Part shown: positions 19,765-28,012 of the stretch, in pieces
Layout of the letters: each line of letters opens with the position of its first letter
How positions within the stretch are numbered: position 1 is the first letter of the stretch
Assembly (NCBI GenBank): GCA_020629415.1
Contig: JAHDDL010000007.1
Coordinates: 64,290-111,574, forward strand
Reading direction: 5' to 3'
Length of the DNA: 47,285 bases
Origin: Maribacter sp.
GTDB lineage: Bacteria > Bacteroidota > Bacteroidia > Flavobacteriales > Flavobacteriaceae
Made by a program: the position numbers and the translations under genes
Notes under the pieces: generated by a model
The model's database searches: none
Seen by the model: only the letters and a program-made list of their open reading frames with translations
What the model was told of the DNA's origin: nothing

Positions 19765-20345
19765 TAACAATAGGTTTAACAGGAGGTATAGGTAGCGGAA
19801 AATCTACTGTTGCATCAATGTTCAAAGATCTAGGTGTGCCGGTCTATGATTCTGATCAAAGGGCAAAGCATTTAATGAATTCTTCTAAAGCTATTCATGA
19901 CCAGTTAATTGAATTACTAGGAGAGGAGGCGTTTCTTGATGGTAAATTAAATAGAGCGTTTATAGCTAGTAAAGTTTTTAATGATAAGAACTTGTTGGCT
20001 AAACTTAATGACATAGTTCATCCGGTAGTTAGGGAAGATTTTGTAGCATGGGCCAAAAATCAAAATGCTAGATATGTAATTCAAGAAACGGCATTACTGT
20101 TCGAAAATAAATCTCAAGCATTGTATGATGAAGTTATTTTGGTTACTGCACCAAAAGAAGTAAGAATTGGTCGTGTATTGGCTAGGGATAATACAACAAG
20201 AGCGCAAGTTGAAGCACGTATGGACAATCAACTTGAAGACAAAATTAAATTAGAGTTGGCCAATTTTGTTATAGAAAATATTGATTTGGAAATTACCAAG
20301 GAAAAAGTGCTTCAAGTCCACGCATCTATCCTTACTGAACACTAG
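19761..20345 (+). CDS. coaE: CoaE, dephospho-CoA kinase
   Basis: Phosphorylates the 3'-hydroxyl of dephospho-CoA in the last step of coenzyme A synthesis. The P-loop GLTGGIGSGKST (residues 5-16) is followed by the VYDSDQRAKHLM stretch that binds substrate, and later by QETALLFE and RVLARDNTTRAQVEARM. At 194 aa the length is typical. Its start overlaps the YbbR-domain gene by 4 bases (ATGA), so translation is probably coupled. The earlier CoA enzyme CoaBC is encoded about 6 kb upstream on the same strand. Confidence 0.96.
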   Translation: MITIGLTGGIGSGKSTVASMFKDLGVPVYDSDQRAKHLMNSSKAIHDQLIELLGEEAFLDGKLNRAFIASKVFNDKNLLAKLNDIVHPVVREDFVAWAKNQNARYVIQETALLFENKSQALYDEVILVTAPKEVRIGRVLARDNTTRAQVEARMDNQLEDKIKLELANFVIENIDLEITKEKVLQVHASILTEH

Positions 20346-20358
20346 TTATTTAGCAATT

Positions 20359-20404
20359 TTAACATTTTTGTTAAGGTTAGGTTAAACGTACTGACCTCTA
20401 ACTG
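20359..20404 (+). promoter_or_regulatory. direct-repeat-rich leader of the sensor kinase gene
   Basis: The 83-base gap before the kinase gene contains a small hairpin (TTAACA/TGTTAA, 20359-20374) and closely spaced GTTAA-like repeats (GTTAAGGTTAGGTTAAAC at 20371-20388). Repeats spaced 5 to 6 bases apart could bind the OmpR-type regulator of this pair, giving autoregulation. This is inference from layout only. Confidence 0.3.
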
Positions 20405-20428
20405 TTAAATCTTTAATTTTAACACCCA

Positions 20429-22012
20429 ATGAACAAAAAGTTATTTGTGCTCTTAGTGGTTTTGATGAGCCTTTCACTTGTTGGTCTGATTTTTGTTCAA
20501 AGTTTCTGGATCAGTAAATCCATAGATAGCGGAGAGGAGCAATTCTCTAGTAGTGTTTCTGAAGCATTGAACAGTGTTACCAACAAGATTACCGAAAGAG
20601 AAACCAAAAATTACTTTGATAGGTATTTACATGCAAAGGATAGTATTGGAGGAGAGCTTAAAGGTGCTCAGCTCACTAATTTTTTCTTTATTGATAGGGA
20701 TATCAATTCTAATGAAATATTGTTGTATGAACACGGTATTTTAGAAGAGGATTATGGTATTTCTTCTACGTTCTTTGATAGTAGTGATGGTGCTGATACC
20801 ACTATCATTAAAAATTTTACAAGTAAGCGAACTACCTCTATATTTAGGGAAGATTTTGATTTAGAAGGTAACACTCCACGTTTTAATCCTATTCAGCGGA
20901 TTGAAAAAATTGGTGGTCTTAATAAGATGGAAAAGGCCGCCATGGAAGAAATGTTTATGGTTCATGCAAAACGTGTGCCTATTCATAAACGTGTTTCCAA
21001 ACAAGAAATTGAATTGTTGTTACAGCGAGAGTTAGAGAATAGGGGTGTTGATATTGCTTTTGAATATGGAGTATATAGCAATGGTCTACCGACCAAGGTA
21101 AAATCTTCCAAATTTAAATACGCAGAATCAAATATTTATAAGTCTCCTATGTTTGTGGATTTTGAAGGTGTCTCAAATTTCGATTTGTTAATTTCTTTTC
21201 CCAAGAAAAAGCGATTTTTGGTACAGAATATTTTGGGTCTAGCGCTGCTTTCATTATTATTTACGATAATTATTGTAGTCGCGTATGCCGGGGCAATTTA
21301 TCAACTTATACGTCAAAAACAGATATCTGAAATAAAAACGGATTTCATAAATAATATGACACATGAGTTTAAAACTCCGATAGCTACTATAAATTTGGCG
21401 GTAGAGGCAATTAGGAACCCTAAAATAATAACGGACCAGGAAAAGGTTTTGCGTTATTTACAGATGATTAGAGATGAGAATAAAAGAATGCATGCACAGG
21501 TTGAAAATGTACTTAGAATCTCTAAACTTGAAAAAAATCAGCTTGATATAAGTAAGGATAGGGTCAATGTTCACGACATTATAGAAGATGCCATTACTCA
21601 CGTAGAATTGATAGTTGATGATAGAGGTGGCTATATACATACCCATTTAGACGCTGAACGTTGCGAAGTTTTGGCCAATGAAATGCATTTTACCAATGTA
21701 ATAGTCAATATGTTAGACAATGCGATCAAGTATTCTGAAGAAGCACCAAAAATAGATGTATTTACAGAAAGAGCTAAGAATTACATCATAATAAAGGTTC
21801 AGGATCAAGGTGCCGGTATGAGTAAAGCAGTGGTAAAGAAGGTATTTGAAAAATTCTATAGAGAGCACACAGGAGATTTACATAACGTTAAAGGACATGG
21901 ATTAGGTTTGTCTTACGTTAAAAAAATAGTTGAAGACCACCAAGGCGAAGTATATGCCGAAAGTGAAAAAGGAAAAGGAAGTACATTTTACATAAAATTG
22001 CCGTTAATATAA
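20429..22012 (+). CDS. sensor histidine kinase, RprX-like
   Basis: A 527-aa membrane histidine kinase. A signal-anchor (residues about 5-27) and a second membrane segment (about 270-295, LGLALLSLLFTIIIVVAY) bracket a sensor domain of roughly 240 residues with no family I recognise. The HisKA domain carries the phospho-accepting H312 in NNMTHEFKTPIATIN. The ATP-binding domain shows the N box (VIVNMLDNAIKYS), DQGAGMSKAV and GHGLGLSYVKKIVEDH. It is followed 6 bases later by its response regulator, the same gene order as RprX/RprY of Bacteroides. The signal it detects is unknown. Confidence 0.93.
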   Translation: MNKKLFVLLVVLMSLSLVGLIFVQSFWISKSIDSGEEQFSSSVSEALNSVTNKITERETKNYFDRYLHAKDSIGGELKGAQLTNFFFIDRDINSNEILLYEHGILEEDYGISSTFFDSSDGADTTIIKNFTSKRTTSIFREDFDLEGNTPRFNPIQRIEKIGGLNKMEKAAMEEMFMVHAKRVPIHKRVSKQEIELLLQRELENRGVDIAFEYGVYSNGLPTKVKSSKFKYAESNIYKSPMFVDFEGVSNFDLLISFPKKKRFLVQNILGLALLSLLFTIIIVVAYAGAIYQLIRQKQISEIKTDFINNMTHEFKTPIATINLAVEAIRNPKIITDQEKVLRYLQMIRDENKRMHAQVENVLRISKLEKNQLDISKDRVNVHDIIEDAITHVELIVDDRGGYIHTHLDAERCEVLANEMHFTNVIVNMLDNAIKYSEEAPKIDVFTERAKNYIIIKVQDQGAGMSKAVVKKVFEKFYREHTGDLHNVKGHGLGLSYVKKIVEDHQGEVYAESEKGKGSTFYIKLPLI

Positions 22013-22018
22013 AAATAT

Positions 22019-22732
22019 ATGGAAACAATAAACAAGAAAATACTTTTAGTAGAGGATGACCCAAATTTTGGGATTGTATTGAAAGATTATTTGTCAATGA
22101 ATGACTTTGACGTCACGTTGGCAAAGAATGGAATGGAAGGTTTTGAGAAGTTCAAAAAAGATAATTATGATATCTGTATTTTAGATGTGATGATGCCTTA
22201 TAAGGACGGTTTCACATTAGCGAAAGAAATTCGTGAAAAGAATGAAAATGTACCTATTGTATTTTTGACGGCAAAAACAATGAAGGAAGATGTTCTTAAA
22301 GGATATAAAGCTGGTGCAGATGATTATTTGAACAAGCCTTTTGATTCTGAGGTATTGTTAATGAAATTGAAGGCTATCTTGCAGAGAAAAGCTTCTAATG
22401 GCTTGGCAGATAGTAAGAAGTTTGAGTTTACGATCGGTGGCTTTCACTTAAATTCAAAATTAAGATTCTTAAAATATAAAGACGAAGAGTCAATTAAACT
22501 TTCTCCAAAAGAGAACGAATTGCTACGTTTATTAGCTTTACATGAGAATGATTTAATGCCAAGGGAATTGGCATTGACAAAGATTTGGAGAGATGATAAT
22601 TATTTTACCTCTCGTAGCATGGATGTTTATATTGCAAAATTACGTAAGTATCTAAAAGTTGATGATACCGTTGAAATACTAAATATACATGGAGAAGGTT
22701 TCCGTTTAGTTGTAAAGGCAGAGGGAGAATAA
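22019..22732 (+). CDS. OmpR-family response regulator, RprY-like
   Basis: A 237-aa DNA-binding response regulator. The receiver domain has the acidic pair D13/D14, the phospho-acceptor D56 in CILDVMMP, a switch Thr in IVFLTAK and the conserved Lys in LNKPF. The C-terminal winged helix (about residues 135-232) has LSPKENELLRLLALHEND and SRSMDVYIAKLRKYL. All phosphorylation residues are intact, unlike those of the LytTR protein at 43262-43993. It is cotranscribed with the kinase and ends before a strong bidirectional terminator. Confidence 0.94.
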   Translation: METINKKILLVEDDPNFGIVLKDYLSMNDFDVTLAKNGMEGFEKFKKDNYDICILDVMMPYKDGFTLAKEIREKNENVPIVFLTAKTMKEDVLKGYKAGADDYLNKPFDSEVLLMKLKAILQRKASNGLADSKKFEFTIGGFHLNSKLRFLKYKDEESIKLSPKENELLRLLALHENDLMPRELALTKIWRDDNYFTSRSMDVYIAKLRKYLKVDDTVEILNIHGEGFRLVVKAEGE

Positions 22733-22752
22733 TTTTCTTAAAAACTAGTATA

Positions 22753-22781
22753 AAAAAAGCATCCGGAAAGGATGCTTTTTT
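22753..22781. terminator. bidirectional terminator between regulator and gluconokinase genes
   Basis: A perfect 12-bp stem (22753-22764 with 22770-22781; core GCATCC/GGATGC) and a 5-base loop, with A-runs and T-runs on its two sides. It separates two convergent genes and should stop transcription from both. Confidence 0.9.
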
Positions 22782-22784
22782 ATT

Positions 22785-23273
22785 TTATAACTTTTCTATT
22801 ATTTCTTTTACAATTTCATTGGGAGTCTGATCAATGGATACCGTTAGCGCATCTTTAGGAGTTTCAAGGTCATCAAATTGAGATTGTAATAAGCCTTTAG
22901 GCATGTAGTGGTTTTTTCGATTATTAAGTCTAGCTTCTATAAGTTCAAAACTACCGTCCAAAAAAATGAATTGATGTTTATTCTCTAAATTTTTACCAAG
23001 TATAGCTCTGTATTTTTCTTTTAAGGAAGAGCATACAATTACCGCTCCTGTAGCTAAATTTTCAAAACCTACCTCATTAAGTTTTTCTAACCAACCTTGT
23101 CGATCATCATCGTTTAACGGGTGACCTTCACTCATTTTCTTCACATTTGCTTCTGGATGAAAACTGTCTCCATCAAAAAAAGGAAATTGTAATTTCTCTG
23201 CCAATAGTTGCCCAATGGTAGATTTTCCGCTGCCTGAAACACCCATTAGATATAAAATTTGTTTTTTAACCAT
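22785..23273 (-). CDS. gluconokinase, GntK family
   Basis: Phosphorylates D-gluconate to 6-phosphogluconate. The 162-aa protein has the P-loop GVSGSGKST (residues 12-20) and the sequences FFDGDSFHPEANVKKMSEGHPLNDDDR, broken here as FFDGDSFHPEANVKKM then SEGHPLNDDDR, which are diagnostic of this kinase family, followed by VCSSLKEKYR. It ends the seven-gene minus-strand operon and overlaps the miaA stop by 8 bases. No gluconate permease or other gluconate gene is nearby, so it may act on gluconate from elsewhere in metabolism. Confidence 0.92.
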   Translation of the reverse strand: MVKKQILYLMGVSGSGKSTIGQLLAEKLQFPFFDGDSFHPEANVKKMSEGHPLNDDDRQGWLEKLNEVGFENLATGAVIVCSSLKEKYRAILGKNLENKHQFIFLDGSFELIEARLNNRKNHYMPKGLLQSQFDDLETPKDALTVSIDQTPNEIVKEIIEKL

Positions 23274-24186
23274 GTTTTAAATTTACAATTTCATTATCAA
23301 TTTTAGACAAAAGTGTTGTAGGCTCATAATCAAAATCAATCCATTTGGTATTTTTATTTCTCAAAAACCAGGTAAGTTGTCTTTTTGCAAATCTTCGTGT
23401 ATTCTTCTTAATTTCAGAAATTGCGAATTCTAAAGTCCATTCGCCAGAAAAATACTTAAAAAGCTCCTTGTAGCCAACCGTTTGCAAAGCGTTCAAATCT
23501 TTAAAATCTGCCAAGCCCTCAACTTCCTGTAAAAGTCCTGCGTCCATCATTAAATCAACACGTTGGTTGATGCGTTCATAAATAATGGGTCTATCGGCTT
23601 TTAAGCCAATGGATACTACTTTGAATTCTCTTTCTTCCTTTGGTTTATCAAGAAACGAAGAATAGGTAGAGCCGCTACCAATGGTAACTTCTAATGCCCT
23701 GATAACTCTTTGTGGATTTTGAATGTCAACCTTTTCAAAATATACAGGATCAAGTTGCTTTAATTTTACCTGTAAAGCTTCTATACCTTTTTCGGCTAGC
23801 TCTTTGTTCAAATCTTCTCGAATAGATGGATCAATGTTTGGGAAGTCGTTTAGACCATCTGTAACGGCATTTACATATAGTCCGCTGCCGCCAACCATAA
23901 TAACCACATCATGGGTTTTAAAAAGATGAGATAATTTATCAATAGCTTCCCTTTCAAAATCGCCCACTGTATACTGTTCACTAAAGTTTTTATGTTGTAT
24001 AAAATGATGTTTTGCTTGCGATAGCTCTTCTAAACTTGGAACTGCGGTACCAATATTCATTTCTTTGAAAAACTGTCTGGAATCTGCCGATATAATTTCG
24101 GTATTATAATGCTGCGCCAAGAGAATTGCCAATTTGGTCTTGCCAATGGCGGTTGGGCCTACTACCGATATAAGAATTTTATTCAT
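23266..24186 (-). CDS. miaA: MiaA, tRNA dimethylallyltransferase
   Basis: Adds a dimethylallyl group to N6 of adenosine 37 in tRNAs that read codons starting with U. At 306 aa it is full length. The P-loop GPTAIGKT is at residues 10-17; ISADSRQFFKEMNIGTA and the GGSGLYVNAVTDGL stretch bind substrate; the conserved Q-N-P-Q-R-V-I-R-A-L motif follows. The late KRQLTWFLRN stretch is also characteristic. The start overlaps the ion channel gene by 8 bases and the stop overlaps the gluconokinase gene by 8 bases. Confidence 0.96.
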   Translation of the reverse strand: MNKILISVVGPTAIGKTKLAILLAQHYNTEIISADSRQFFKEMNIGTAVPSLEELSQAKHHFIQHKNFSEQYTVGDFEREAIDKLSHLFKTHDVVIMVGGSGLYVNAVTDGLNDFPNIDPSIREDLNKELAEKGIEALQVKLKQLDPVYFEKVDIQNPQRVIRALEVTIGSGSTYSSFLDKPKEEREFKVVSIGLKADRPIIYERINQRVDLMMDAGLLQEVEGLADFKDLNALQTVGYKELFKYFSGEWTLEFAISEIKKNTRRFAKRQLTWFLRNKNTKWIDFDYEPTTLLSKIDNEIVNLKHG

Positions 24187-25036
24187 TTAAAATAGATCCA
24201 CAGTTATAACAATGTGTAGCGTCATCTCTATGGCCTTCTTTACTACAGGTTGGGCAACATTGCGTATTGATATGGACATAACTTCCTGATGTCTTAAGGT
24301 CTGATGTATCTTTACTTTGCTTAGAAAATTCGGCGGTAACCATACCTGTAGGTACCGCAATGATGCCATAACCTAATAACATAATAATAGTTGCAATTGC
24401 TTGACCTTGTGGTGTAATCGGTGCAATATCACCATAGCCTACGGTAGTAAGTGTCACTATGGTCCAATATATACTTGTGGGTATACTTGTAAATCCTGCT
24501 TCATCACCTTCAACTAAATACATAAGTGTTCCCATCATTACCGAAGCAATAAGAACTGCAAACAGAAACACCGTAATTTTTGCCCTACTGGCCTTTAAGG
24601 CTCTTTTAAGTTGTGAAGCTTCACCCAGAAAACGAGCAAGTTTTAAAATACGGAAAACCCGTAATAATCTAAATGCCCTAACCGCTAGTAATACCTGCGA
24701 TCCGGCAAAAATATATGAGATGTATAATGGTATGGTAGATAAAAAGTCTATAATGCCATAAAAACTAAAAATATAGGCGCTTGGTTTTCTTATAGATATA
24801 ATTCTTGCAATATATTCAATGGTGAAGAAAATGGTAACGACCCATTCAAGCACAAATAAAATATCATGATATTCGGCATCAATAGCTTTTACACTTTCTA
24901 GCATGATAAGAATGACACTGAAAATTATGATTATGAAGAGAATTATATCGAACAATTTACCCATAGGGGTGTCCGCCTCATAAATTATTTCATGAATTTT
25001 ATGTTTCCAAGGTGAAAGTTTTTCTTCTTCTTTCAA
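24179..25036 (-). CDS. voltage-gated potassium channel with C-terminal zinc ribbon
   Basis: A 285-aa six-helix potassium channel subunit. The S4 voltage sensor is visible as regularly spaced arginines (VRAFRLLRVFRILKLARFL), and the selectivity filter is T-V-G-Y-G-D, in TIVTLTTVGYGD. The C-terminal 30 residues carry two CxxC pairs (CCPTC ... CYNC), a zinc-ribbon-like tail. Ordinary channels of this group do not need such a tail. The gene sits between an exonuclease gene (1-base gap) and miaA (8-base overlap). Confidence 0.92.
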   Translation of the reverse strand: MKEEEKLSPWKHKIHEIIYEADTPMGKLFDIILFIIIIFSVILIMLESVKAIDAEYHDILFVLEWVVTIFFTIEYIARIISIRKPSAYIFSFYGIIDFLSTIPLYISYIFAGSQVLLAVRAFRLLRVFRILKLARFLGEASQLKRALKASRAKITVFLFAVLIASVMMGTLMYLVEGDEAGFTSIPTSIYWTIVTLTTVGYGDIAPITPQGQAIATIIMLLGYGIIAVPTGMVTAEFSKQSKDTSDLKTSGSYVHINTQCCPTCSKEGHRDDATHCYNCGSILNE

Positions 25037-25037
25037 A

Positions 25038-26405
25038 CTATTCGTTTATTTCTATTATTTTAAGTACCCTTTTCTTTCTTAAATACGATTCAATAAGATA
25101 ATTGGCGTCAAGAGTACCGTTCATTGGTGTAATTATACTTTCTAATATATGAATATTATTTATTTGATAGTTCAAATCATAGAACCCAAAGCCCACTAAA
25201 GAGCCATTTTTAATTAAAATAGCACTTTGTTCGCCAATTTCTCGACCTTTGTCCACCACAATAACTTTTTTGCCTTTAATGCTATTTTGTGTAGTTGCCG
25301 CAATTACGCGTTTATTATATTCCTCAATACTTTCTTTATTGATACATGCTCCATTACAAGTGTTATTATCATAACCTGAACAATTATTTCGAGCTTCGCT
25401 AATACCGTTTACTTTTTCGCAAAGTTGAAACTCTTTGGTAATCTTGTACAAGTAATTCTTAGCACTGAATACACTGTTAAAAAGCCAAATGGTCTCTTTA
25501 CATTCTCTATAAGGCTTAATATCTAGGGCAAAATAGCCGTTTTCATTGACCCTTTTACAGATAGCATGACTGTACATTCTTTTTTTGGGGATGGTGCTAT
25601 ATTTTGGCCTAAGTTTTAATAGCTCTTCATGTTCTTTTAAAATGGCAATAAGTTCGTTGCCGGTAAGTTCAAAAGTTACCTTTTTAGTGTCTTTGGTTAA
25701 TTTTCTGGACTTGGTATTGGTCTTGGTAAAAATTTGGTTGACCCTCTTTTTAATGTCGTTCGATTTGCTAAGGTGGATGATCTCCCCATCCTTATCATGC
25801 ATGTAAAAAACTCCGGTTTTATTCGGTAAGTCTCTTACTATATCCAATTGTTTTTCAGATAGTTCGCCCTGTGTTTCTTTTCTGATAGTGTCTTTAATGA
25901 TTATTTTTTCAGAATCTTTGGCAAGTAACAGTTTAAACAATTTTATAGTAGCCAAGGCATCACCGTTTGCACGGTGTCTGTCACTTACCGGTATGCCCAA
26001 AGATCGTACCAATTTACCAAGACTATAGGATTCGGCATCTGGTAATAATAACTTTGAAAGATCTACGGTACAAAGCGTTTTGCGTTCAAAATTATAACCT
26101 AAACGTCTAAATTCCGTTCTTAAAATTCTATAATCGAACTGGGCATTATGGGCTACAATGACCGTATCTTCTGTAATTTCTATAATGCGTTTGGCTACCT
26201 CGTAGAATTTAGGTGCAGTTCTTAGCATTTTGCTATTAATTCCGGTAAGTTTCACAACAAAAGGTTGTATTTCCCTTTCCGGATTTACCAAGCTAATGAA
26301 TTTGTCGACTACCTTTTGTCCATCAAATTTGTGAATAGCAATTTCGGTGATACCCTCCTCATTAAATTTTCCTCCAGTAGTTTCAATATCTAAAATTGCG
26401 TACAT
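25038..26405 (-). CDS. DnaQ-type exonuclease fused to a UvrC-like GIY-YIG domain
   Basis: A 455-aa protein. The N-terminal 160 residues form a DEDD 3'-5' exonuclease domain: D6-x-E8 in LDIETTG, AHNAQFDYR, and the H-R-A-N-G-D motif for the last residues. Residues from about 195 form a degenerate GIY-YIG domain (TGVFYMHDKDGE in place of GIYxxxxxxG, then SKSNDIKKRVNQIF and the E-H-E-E-L-L-K-L-R-P-K-Y stretch that keeps the catalytic Glu). A Cys-rich stretch NTCNGACINKESIEEYNKRV matches UvrC. The combination resembles UvrC-like/Cho proteins fused to an exonuclease, suggesting DNA repair. Activity of the second domain is doubtful because the first motif is altered. Confidence 0.88.
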   Translation of the reverse strand: MYAILDIETTGGKFNEEGITEIAIHKFDGQKVVDKFISLVNPEREIQPFVVKLTGINSKMLRTAPKFYEVAKRIIEITEDTVIVAHNAQFDYRILRTEFRRLGYNFERKTLCTVDLSKLLLPDAESYSLGKLVRSLGIPVSDRHRANGDALATIKLFKLLLAKDSEKIIIKDTIRKETQGELSEKQLDIVRDLPNKTGVFYMHDKDGEIIHLSKSNDIKKRVNQIFTKTNTKSRKLTKDTKKVTFELTGNELIAILKEHEELLKLRPKYSTIPKKRMYSHAICKRVNENGYFALDIKPYRECKETIWLFNSVFSAKNYLYKITKEFQLCEKVNGISEARNNCSGYDNNTCNGACINKESIEEYNKRVIAATTQNSIKGKKVIVVDKGREIGEQSAILIKNGSLVGFGFYDLNYQINNIHILESIITPMNGTLDANYLIESYLRKKRVLKIIEINE

Positions 26406-26442
26406 GTAATAGTTTATAAATTATGGGGTAGATCTCTAGATA

Positions 26443-27096
26443 TTAATTTCTTGATCCAAAGATACTACTTCCTATACGTACCATGGTACTTCCTTCTTCT
26501 ATAGCTATTTTGTAATCACCGCTCATACCCATAGAAAGAGTAGTAAAATCCGAATAAGTACTTTGAAGTTTTACGAAAAGGGATTTAAGACTACTGAACT
26601 CTCTACGTACTTGTTCCATATTATCGGTAAAGGTAGCCATACCCATTAATCCTTCAATTTTTACATTTTCAAAGGCTTTAAATTCTTCATTATCAACTAG
26701 ATCAAGTAGCTCTTCTTCGTTAAAGCCAAACTTGGTGTCTTCCTCGGCAATATGTACCTGAAGTAAACATGGGATAATGCGGTTATGCTTTTTTGCTTGT
26801 TTATTAATTTCTGCCAACAATCTAGGGCTGTCGACCCCGTGGACCAAAGAAACATACTCGGCCATATATTTAACCTTGTTGCGTTGAAGGTGCCCTATCA
26901 TGTGCCATTTAATATCTTTTGGTAAGTTCTTCCACTTTTCCGTCATTTCTTGAACCCTATTCTCTCCAAAAACACGTTGTCCCTGATCATATGCCTCTTG
27001 AAGGTACGATATTGGTTTTGTTTTTGAAACGGCAACCAAGGTAACGGACTCGGGAATGGTATCTTTTATGGCTAATAAGTTTTCTTTTATAGACAT
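26443..27096 (-). CDS. YggS-family PLP-binding protein
   Basis: A 217-aa PLP-binding protein of the YggS/PROSC family, which keeps vitamin B6 and amino-acid pools balanced. The PLP lysine is in LVAVSKTKPI. Other family stretches are FGENRVQEMTEKW, WHMIGHLQRNKVKY, VHGVDSPRLLAEINKQA and MGMSGDYKIAIEEGSTMVRIG. It lies in the middle of the minus-strand operon, 25 bases after the preceding gene (hbd-like) and 37 before the exonuclease gene. Length and motifs are complete. Confidence 0.95.
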   Translation of the reverse strand: MSIKENLLAIKDTIPESVTLVAVSKTKPISYLQEAYDQGQRVFGENRVQEMTEKWKNLPKDIKWHMIGHLQRNKVKYMAEYVSLVHGVDSPRLLAEINKQAKKHNRIIPCLLQVHIAEEDTKFGFNEEELLDLVDNEEFKAFENVKIEGLMGMATFTDNMEQVRREFSSLKSLFVKLQSTYSDFTTLSMGMSGDYKIAIEEGSTMVRIGSSIFGSRN

Positions 27097-27121
27097 ATAT
27101 TTTTACAGTTCTTAAGGACTC

Positions 27122-28012
27122 TTATTTCTTAAATTGACTTGATACTACCTCTGCCTTTCTATTTTCTGAATAATCATAAAAGCCTTCACCGGATTTTACA
27201 CCTTTTTTGCCTGCCATAACCATATTTACAAGTAATGGCGATGGTGCATATTTAGGATTTTTAAATCCGTCGTGCATAACGTTTAAAATAGAAAGACAAA
27301 CATCTAAACCAATAAAATCAGCTAATTGTAATGGTCCCATAGGGTGCGCCATTCCCAACTTCATTACCGTATCTATTTCTTCAACACCTGCAACACCATG
27401 ATGTAAGGTTTCAATAGCTTCGTTGACCATGGGCATTAAAATTCTATTTGCCACAAAACCAGGATAGTCATTTACTTCTGTTGGAGTCTTACTTAATTTT
27501 TCGGAAAGTTCCATGATAGCGGTAGTGGTCTCGTTAGAAGTACTATATCCACGAATAATCTCTACTAATTTCATAATAGGAACCGGATTCATAAAATGCA
27601 TTCCTATCACCTTATCAGGTCTACTGGTAGCGGCAGCTATCTGTGTTATTGAAATTGAAGAAGTATTTGAAGCTAAAATGGTATTAGCGTCGCAAAAGTC
27701 ATCAAGTTCTTTAAAGATTTTAAGTTTTATAGTTACATTTTCTGTGGCAGCTTCAATAGCTAGATCAACATTAGATACACCAAGCTGTAACTCTGTAAAA
27801 GGTGTAATGTTGACAAGCGTATTTTTTTTGTCATTTTCACTGATTTTATCTTTCGCCACCATACGGTCAAGATTTTTTGTAATGGTAGCAATACCTTTGT
27901 CCAATGCATCTTTAGAAACATCAATTAGGTGTACTTTAAAATTGTTTTGGGCAAATACGTGGGCAATACCATTACCCATAGTACCAGCACCTATAACCGC
28001 AACTGTTTTCAT
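27122..28012 (-). CDS. 3-hydroxybutyryl-CoA dehydrogenase
   Basis: A 296-aa NAD(P)-dependent dehydrogenase of the Hbd/PaaH group. The dinucleotide-binding motif is GAGTMGNGIAHVFAQNNF (residues 7-24). The catalytic His sits in GMHFMNPVPIMKLVEIIRG, and the substrate-binding ASNTSSISITQIAAAT and the C-terminal dimerisation part with NRILMPMVNEAIETL and GMAHPMGPLQLADFIGLD are clear. It is the second gene of the operon and overlaps the stop of the Gfo/Idh gene by 4 bases. It lacks a fused hydratase domain, so it is a monofunctional enzyme. Confidence 0.95.
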   Translation of the reverse strand: MKTVAVIGAGTMGNGIAHVFAQNNFKVHLIDVSKDALDKGIATITKNLDRMVAKDKISENDKKNTLVNITPFTELQLGVSNVDLAIEAATENVTIKLKIFKELDDFCDANTILASNTSSISITQIAAATSRPDKVIGMHFMNPVPIMKLVEIIRGYSTSNETTTAIMELSEKLSKTPTEVNDYPGFVANRILMPMVNEAIETLHHGVAGVEEIDTVMKLGMAHPMGPLQLADFIGLDVCLSILNVMHDGFKNPKYAPSPLLVNMVMAGKKGVKSGEGFYDYSENRKAEVVSSQFKK

